Below are positions 5,986 to 8,947 of a DNA stretch of 8,947 nucleotides, piece after piece. A program made the translations under genes and the position numbers. How positions within the stretch are numbered: the stretch's first letter is position 1; the number at the start of each line of letters is the position of its first letter. Below the pieces are notes generated by a model. That model made no database searches. It was not told the origin of the DNA and saw only the letters and a list, made by a program, of their open reading frames with translations. The stretch is from Halobacteria archaeon. Lineage in GTDB: Archaea; Halobacteriota; Methanoliparia; Methanoliparales; Methanoliparaceae. The DNA lies in assembly GCA_013329575.1 (NCBI GenBank), contig DUJX01000103.1, positions 1-8,947 of the forward strand, in the 5' to 3' direction.

Positions 5986-8037
5986 TCAGACCCTGAGGAG
6001 CCCTGCGTTTATTGCAACTATGACCGTGCTAAGCGACATCAGTATGGCTCCAACTGCAGGGCTTAGAAGTATGCCGTAACCATATAGGACTCCCGCTGCG
6101 AGCGGTATTGCAACGGCGTTGTATCCTGTAGCCCACAGAAGATTCTGTGCCATCTTTCCATACGTGGCTCTGGAGAGATCTATTGCAGAAACAACTGCCA
6201 TCGGATCGCTCTTCACAAGGATTATGTCTCCACTCTCCACAGCTACGTCCGCCCCGGCACCAATGGCTATACCAACATCGGCCGATGCCAGGGCTGGAGC
6301 ATCGTTTATCCCGTCTCCCACCATGGCCACCATCAAACCTCTGCGCCTGAGCTCCTCTATCTTCTGAGCCTTTTCATCCGGCATGACCTCTGCAAAGTAT
6401 TCTTCAATTCCAAGCTCTTCAGCAACATTTCTTGCGACGTCCTCACGGTCTCCTGTAAGCATCACAGGCTTTACTCCAATCTTTTTAAGCTCCCGCACAG
6501 TTTCTACAGACTCTTTTCTGATCCGGTCGGAGAGCGCTATAATTGCTACAGGTTTTTCGTCTATGACAAGAATCACTGTCGTCTTATCCTTGAGCCTCTC
6601 CGGTATCTCATGTTCCTTGGAACTCACAACCCTCACCTTTCTTCCCCCAACCATAGCCTCCACTCCGGTGCCCGGGAGTGCCTTAAAATCCCTTATGTTC
6701 TCTCTGTCCTTTGTTTCAGATGCTATAGCTCTGGCTATAGGGTGTTCCGAGTTCTCTTCCACAGAATCTGCATATCTGAGAACATCATCTTTTTTATATC
6801 CATCATCCAGCATGACCACGTCGCTAACACCGAACTTTCCCTCTGTCAGAGTGCCTGTCTTGTCAAACACAACAATATCAAGCGCTCTGGCCTTTTCAAA
6901 GGATACTCTGTCTCGTATTAAGATACCTTTTCTGGCAGAGAGAGATGTTGAATGAGCAACCACGAGAGGGACTGCCAGACCAAGAGCATGGGGGCAGGTT
7001 ATCACCATAACCGTAACAGACCTTTCTAAAGAGAATCCAAGATCCATGGATGGAAGCCATAGGGCAAAAGTGAGAGCTCCGGCTGTGAGCGCCAGTATTG
7101 TCAGAAAGAAAGCAGCTCTGTTTGCTATATCCTGTGTTCTAGATTTACTTGCCTGCGCCTTCTCCACAAGATCTGTAATCTGGGATATAAAAGAGTCTTT
7201 TCCGGTCTTATTTACCTCAATTATGAGAGACCCTTCCCCGTTCACAGAGCCCCCAATGACCTGAGAACCTACCTCCTTTTTAACAGGAACCGACTCTCCA
7301 GTGAGCAAAGACTCATCAACAGAGCTTTTTCCATCCACAACAATCCCATCGGCAGGTAATCTTTCACCCGGCCTTACAAGGACTCTATCGTTAGGGGCAA
7401 GGTCTTCTACTGGGACATCTTCTACCATTTCTCCTTTAACCCTATGCGCTATATCAGGCATAAGCTTTGAAAGCTCTTCAAGAGCCCTCGATGCGCCTAC
7501 AATAGATCTCATCTCGAACCAGTGGCCAAGAAGCATTATGTCTATCAGTGTTGCCAGCTCCCAGAAGAAGACGGTACCTTCTAAACCAAACGTCACGGCA
7601 GTGCTGTACGAATAAGCAACAGTAATAGCTACAGCTACCAGAGTCATCATCCCGAGAGCTTTTTTTCTTACCTCATCATAAAAGCCCTTAAAGAAGGGAT
7701 ATCCGCCATAAACAAAGATAACTGAAGATATAAGAAAAAGGACGTATTCTATTCCTTGGAAAATGAGTGAGAACCCAAGAAACTGCTGAATCATAGGGGA
7801 GAGAATGAGGACAGGTATTGTCAGGATAATGGAGATTATAAACCTTTTCTGAAAATCCTTAACCATTGAATCATGGTGCCCCTTATGTTCCATATGCCCA
7901 TGATCCATATCCATATGCTCATGGTTCATCTGTTCATGATTCATATGCTCATGATTCATATGCCCATGATCCATATGCTCTTCATGCTTCTCCTCTTCCT
8001 GTTTGATCTCTTTATGATTTATTTTATCATGATTCAT
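5986..8037 (-). CDS. copB: CopB-type Cu/Ag-exporting P1B ATPase
   Basis: Membrane pump that uses ATP to expel copper or silver ions from the cytoplasm. 683 residues from ATG 8037; this start is chosen because GGAGG lies 7 nt upstream, whereas the ATG two codons earlier (8043) is only 1 nt from it. Seen in order: His/Met-rich tail about 1-58 with repeated HMNHE units in place of a CxxC metal domain; membrane helices about 66-85, 96-113, 126-150 and 155-175; actuator TGES at 246-249; a helix pair about 308-360 with the ion-site CPH at 348-350; phosphorylation motif DKTGT at 392-396; HP at 432-433; TGD at 528-530; hinge GDGIND at 574-579; last two helices with YN at 639-640 and MSLST at 667-671. 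CPH with a His-rich tail is the P1B-3 (CopB) class. Complete, no frame break. No copper chaperone or regulator gene is adjacent. More GC-rich than the operon, with repeats and mobile debris around it: transfer is plausible. Confidence 0.95.
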   Translation of the reverse strand: MNHDKINHKEIKQEEEKHEEHMDHGHMNHEHMNHEQMNHEHMDMDHGHMEHKGHHDSMVKDFQKRFIISIILTIPVLILSPMIQQFLGFSLIFQGIEYVLFLISSVIFVYGGYPFFKGFYDEVRKKALGMMTLVAVAITVAYSYSTAVTFGLEGTVFFWELATLIDIMLLGHWFEMRSIVGASRALEELSKLMPDIAHRVKGEMVEDVPVEDLAPNDRVLVRPGERLPADGIVVDGKSSVDESLLTGESVPVKKEVGSQVIGGSVNGEGSLIIEVNKTGKDSFISQITDLVEKAQASKSRTQDIANRAAFFLTILALTAGALTFALWLPSMDLGFSLERSVTVMVITCPHALGLAVPLVVAHSTSLSARKGILIRDRVSFEKARALDIVVFDKTGTLTEGKFGVSDVVMLDDGYKKDDVLRYADSVEENSEHPIARAIASETKDRENIRDFKALPGTGVEAMVGGRKVRVVSSKEHEIPERLKDKTTVILVIDEKPVAIIALSDRIRKESVETVRELKKIGVKPVMLTGDREDVARNVAEELGIEEYFAEVMPDEKAQKIEELRRRGLMVAMVGDGINDAPALASADVGIAIGAGADVAVESGDIILVKSDPMAVVSAIDLSRATYGKMAQNLLWATGYNAVAIPLAAGVLYGYGILLSPAVGAILMSLSTVIVAINAGLLRV
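7918..7962 (-). repeat. 15-bp tandem repeats encoding HMNHE units in CopB
   Basis: Three in-frame 15-bp units give [15 protein letters not shown]. They sit inside a longer His/Met/Asp/Glu stretch (DNA about 7873-7977). The high DNA identity of the units suggests recent slippage or unequal crossing-over. The number of metal-binding residues would change with copy number while the frame is kept. Confidence 0.75.
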
Positions 8038-8044
8038 GCTCATG

Positions 8045-8049
8045 CCTCC
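8045..8049 (-). promoter_or_regulatory. ribosome-binding site of copB
   Basis: Minus-strand GGAGG, 7 nt before ATG 8037 and 1 nt before ATG 8043. The spacing favours the inner ATG, removing two residues from the longest reading. Confidence 0.75.
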
Positions 8050-8078
8050 AGAGTTCTTTCATATAAACAATTATCTGA

Positions 8079-8087
8079 TTTTTATAA
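8079..8087 (-). promoter_or_regulatory. TATA box of copB
   Basis: Minus-strand TTATAAAAA about 45 bp before ATG 8037 predicts a start near 8056 and a leader of about 20 nt carrying the GGAGG. The inverted repeat ATCT/AGAT (8073-8076, 8087-8090) brackets the box, a possible but weak operator. Confidence 0.5.
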
Positions 8088-8114
8088 GATCTATGCATAT
8101 TATACAACTCCCGC

Positions 8115-8158
8115 GATCTTTTGTGTTACGCTATCCTATATCTGATCACATAAAGATC
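8115..8158. repeat. inverted repeat upstream of copB
   Basis: GATCTTTTGTG (8115-8125) pairs with CACATAAAGATC (8147-8158) with a single bulged base; the loop is 21 nt. It lies about 30 bp upstream of the copB TATA box and spans the stop codon of the minus-strand fragment at 8136-8288. It could be an operator for copper response, a terminator hairpin, or a relic of a mobile-element end. Confidence 0.45.
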
Positions 8159-8288
8159 CCAAAAACTGCTCATTCAATCTTTTTTTTATCCATCTGTAAG
8201 CTTTTTTGGCAGATTTATGATACGATATTCTCTCTCCATCTATTTTTTCATCTAATGAATGTTTATCTCGTTTTTTTGTATTTATAAT
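8136..8288 (-). pseudogene. C-terminal fragment of an unrecognised gene, no start codon
   Basis: 50 sense codons are open between TAA (8289-8291) and TAG (8136-8138), with no ATG or GTG and the first TTG only near the end. The residues read as a real protein end: a basic, amphipathic stretch containing DGERISYHKSAKKAYRWIKK and then RLNEQFLGSL. The reading is much less Asn/Ile/Lys-monotonous than random AT-rich DNA would give. Another frame just upstream continues weakly (YGQIRSKIKNHKL), which would fit a frameshifted, decaying gene. Family not recognised; it may be the tail of a transposase or of the gene once driven by the promoter at 8789-8798. Confidence 0.35.
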
Positions 8289-8345
8289 TTATGATTTTTA
8301 ATTTTTGATCTTATTTGTCCATAAAAAAATATAAAAATATAAAAA

Positions 8346-8598
8346 CGTTCAGCCTATAGAGTGTTCATCAGAGAAAAGATGAAACTCTTTAAAGAGTAGC
8401 TGATGCCATTGAGGGAGGCTTAGATAGCGATCACCGATAAAGAAACTGTAATAGACGAATATTCAAAAAAGATGAAGTTAGATACACATCTAAAGTTGTT
8501 GATATTCGATTGTCTATGATTGTTCAATCCTTACAGCGATCTGTGATTCTTTGCAGAGCATTGATGCCCATAAGCAAAGCTTAAGCCATCTTTGGTAA
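8346..8598 (+). pseudogene. decayed transposase-like gene (N-terminal part), broken across three frames
   Basis: A coherent protein can be read only by switching frames: YRVFIREKMKLFKE (frame from 8346, stop 8397), VADAIEGGLDSDH (frame of 8345, stop at 8438-8440), TDKETVIDEYSKKMK then LDTHLKLLIFDCL (back in the first frame, stop 8517), then CSILTAICDSLQSIDAHKQ and SLSHLW (third frame, 8521, stop 8596). The pattern with KLDTHLKLLIFDCL followed by LTAICDSLQSID resembles the N-terminal HLxxLLF...SLRDI region of IS4-type transposases. I recall this from the family; I could not search. No DDE catalytic region follows, so the element is cut off at about 8600. At least three frame changes mean it is long dead. 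Confidence 0.5.
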
Positions 8599-8623
8599 AC
8601 GAGAGCAGGGGTTCTATAGCCAT
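8531..8623 (-). CDS. possible 30-residue ORF with strong ribosome-binding site
   Basis: ATG 8623 is preceded by GAGGTGA with 4 nt between, a near-perfect site, and reads MAIEPLLSFTKDGLSFAYGH on to a TAA at 8531-8533. The ribosome-binding site overlaps the end of the preceding short ORF, as in coupled genes. Its far half lies antisense to the transposase-like fragment, so only the beginning may be a genuine gene start, the rest being sequence brought in by a rearrangement. No family recognised. Confidence 0.25.
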   Translation of the reverse strand: MAIEPLLSFTKDGLSFAYGHQCSAKNHRSL

Positions 8624-8627
8624 GTTT

Positions 8628-8756
8628 TCACCTCTTGTTGTGGGCGAGAATGCCAAATTGGCATACATGCAATATCCTTATCTCTTTGATCAAAATGTTT
8701 CTGCACAATTTTAGCAAGGCAGTCTTGTTCCCACCGCTGAGAAAAGGATCAAGCAT
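8628..8756 (-). CDS. possible 42-residue ORF behind a strong promoter, probably a gene remnant
   Basis: ATG 8756 reads MLDPFLSGGNKTALLKLC and ends at TGA 8628-8630. GGAGGAGGG lies 6 nt upstream and a TATA box about 33 bp above the start, so the 5' signals are the best in the window. The body is not recognised; another frame here reads more protein-like (LAKIVQKHFDQRDKDIACMP), suggesting a frameshift soon after the start. Most likely the head of a gene truncated by the rearrangement near 8600, though a real small protein is not excluded. Confidence 0.3.
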   Translation of the reverse strand: MLDPFLSGGNKTALLKLCRNILIKEIRILHVCQFGILAHNKR

Positions 8757-8762
8757 GGTCAT

Positions 8763-8771
8763 CCCTCCTCC
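8763..8771 (-). promoter_or_regulatory. ribosome-binding site GGAGGAGGG
   Basis: Strong purine-rich site, 6 nt before ATG 8756. The in-frame ATG at 8762 abuts it and is too close to be used. Confidence 0.5.
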
Positions 8772-8788
8772 AGTGATCGGTTTTAATC

Positions 8789-8798
8789 TTTATATAAA
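8789..8798 (-). promoter_or_regulatory. strong TATA box
   Basis: TTTATATAAA is a near-ideal archaeal TATA box. At usual spacing, transcription would start around 8766, just at or before the GGAGGAGGG site. The box is palindromic, but only the minus strand has gene-start signals behind it. Confidence 0.5.
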
Positions 8799-8854
8799 CA
8801 TTTATATCACAATACATCTTTTTTAGATAAATATACAAACTAAAGACAATTATT

Positions 8855-8916
8855 AATCGATAAAAAAAGAGAAGAAGAGGTAAATAATGAATCAAAATAC
8901 CTAAAACTTGTCTGTT
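8855..8916. repeat. direct repeat copy 2
   Basis: Matches copy 1 at 5799-5855, same orientation. On the minus strand it is preceded by a few codons that could be the end of a gene entering from the right (IYAVRRSK then TAA at 8920-8922), and it leads into a T-rich tract, so it may be the original 3' end of that neighbour. The incoming gene is too short in the window to call. Confidence 0.55.
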
Positions 8917-8947
8917 ATATTATTTGCTTCTTCTTACCGCATAGATG

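Larger units (their letters stand above)
8044..8947. other. about 900 bp of decayed accessory DNA without an intact gene
   Basis: Contains the copB control region, an inverted repeat, a minus-strand C-terminal fragment, the broken plus-strand transposase-like gene, an orphan promoter with two short ORFs and repeat copy 2. I see no tRNA, rRNA, CRISPR or clear IS termini here. Confidence 0.6.

Noticed and set aside
6119..7615. Several plus-strand ORFs of 67-190 codons opposite copB
   Set aside because: Antisense shadows of a conserved ATPase; Ser/Pro-rich translations, no ribosome-binding sites, no recognisable domains.
7873..7977. CRISPR-like appearance of the regular repeats
   Set aside because: Units are 15 bp without spacers and encode in-frame HMNHE inside copB.
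8043..8043. ATG at 8043 as the copB start
   Set aside because: Only 1 nt from GGAGG; the ATG at 8037 has normal spacing.
7873..8287. Plus-strand ORFs rich in Met, His and Ile near the copB start
   Set aside because: Their repeats are the complement of the HMNHE-encoding repeats; the second ORF is low-complexity and covers the copB promoter.
8635..8826. Plus-strand 63-codon ORF
   Set aside because: No ribosome-binding site, and it lies antisense to a TATA box and GGAGGAGGG that point the other way; its C-terminal part is simply the translated TATA region.
8044..8947. tRNA or other structured RNA gene in the long gene-poor region
   Set aside because: No T-loop GGTTCRAATCC motif or its complement and no cloverleaf-like stems found by eye.

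Overview
The window looks like chromosomal DNA of an AT-rich euryarchaeon. The evidence is a 5'-truncated-by-window archaeal tRNA-guanine transglycosylase (archaeosine pathway), TATA-box promoters of archaeal type about 27 bp before likely start sites, short leaders with GGAGG or GTGAT ribosome-binding sites, and T-tract terminators. I cannot place it below that level. All five convincing protein genes lie on the minus strand, so the text reads right to left.

Right to left: (i) 8044-8947 holds no intact gene. It contains one copy of a short direct repeat, a strong promoter plus ribosome-binding sites in front of two very short ORFs, a plus-strand transposase-like gene broken across three frames, and a minus-strand C-terminal gene fragment. 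(ii) 5986-8037 is an intact CopB-type (CPH) copper/silver-exporting P1B ATPase with a His/Met-rich N-terminus built from 5-residue repeats. (iii) 5799-5855 is the second copy of the direct repeat, so the ATPase and the debris are bracketed by related sequences about 3.06 kb apart. (iv) 4826-5752 is a stand-alone RecB/Cas4-type PD-(D/E)XK nuclease with a probable 4Fe-4S cluster and no CRISPR nearby. (v) 2639-4582 and 1025-2617 form a two-gene operon. The first gene encodes a large protein ending in a PhoU/DUF47-like helical domain. The second encodes the ATP-grasp and phosphohistidine domains of pyruvate phosphate dikinase, catalytic residues kept, but ends before the PEP/pyruvate barrel. (vi) 1-664 is the N-terminal part of tgtA, with its own promoter.

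The operon in (v) is the most interesting item. An enzyme half that should load phosphate onto a histidine, but has no domain to pass it to pyruvate, is encoded 21 bp downstream of a protein with a phosphate-signalling-type domain. I infer a phosphohistidine-based transfer or sensing pair whose acceptor is unknown; the sequence does not prove this. The copper ATPase is likely a resistance gene that moved in, judging from the flanking repeats and decayed mobile DNA.
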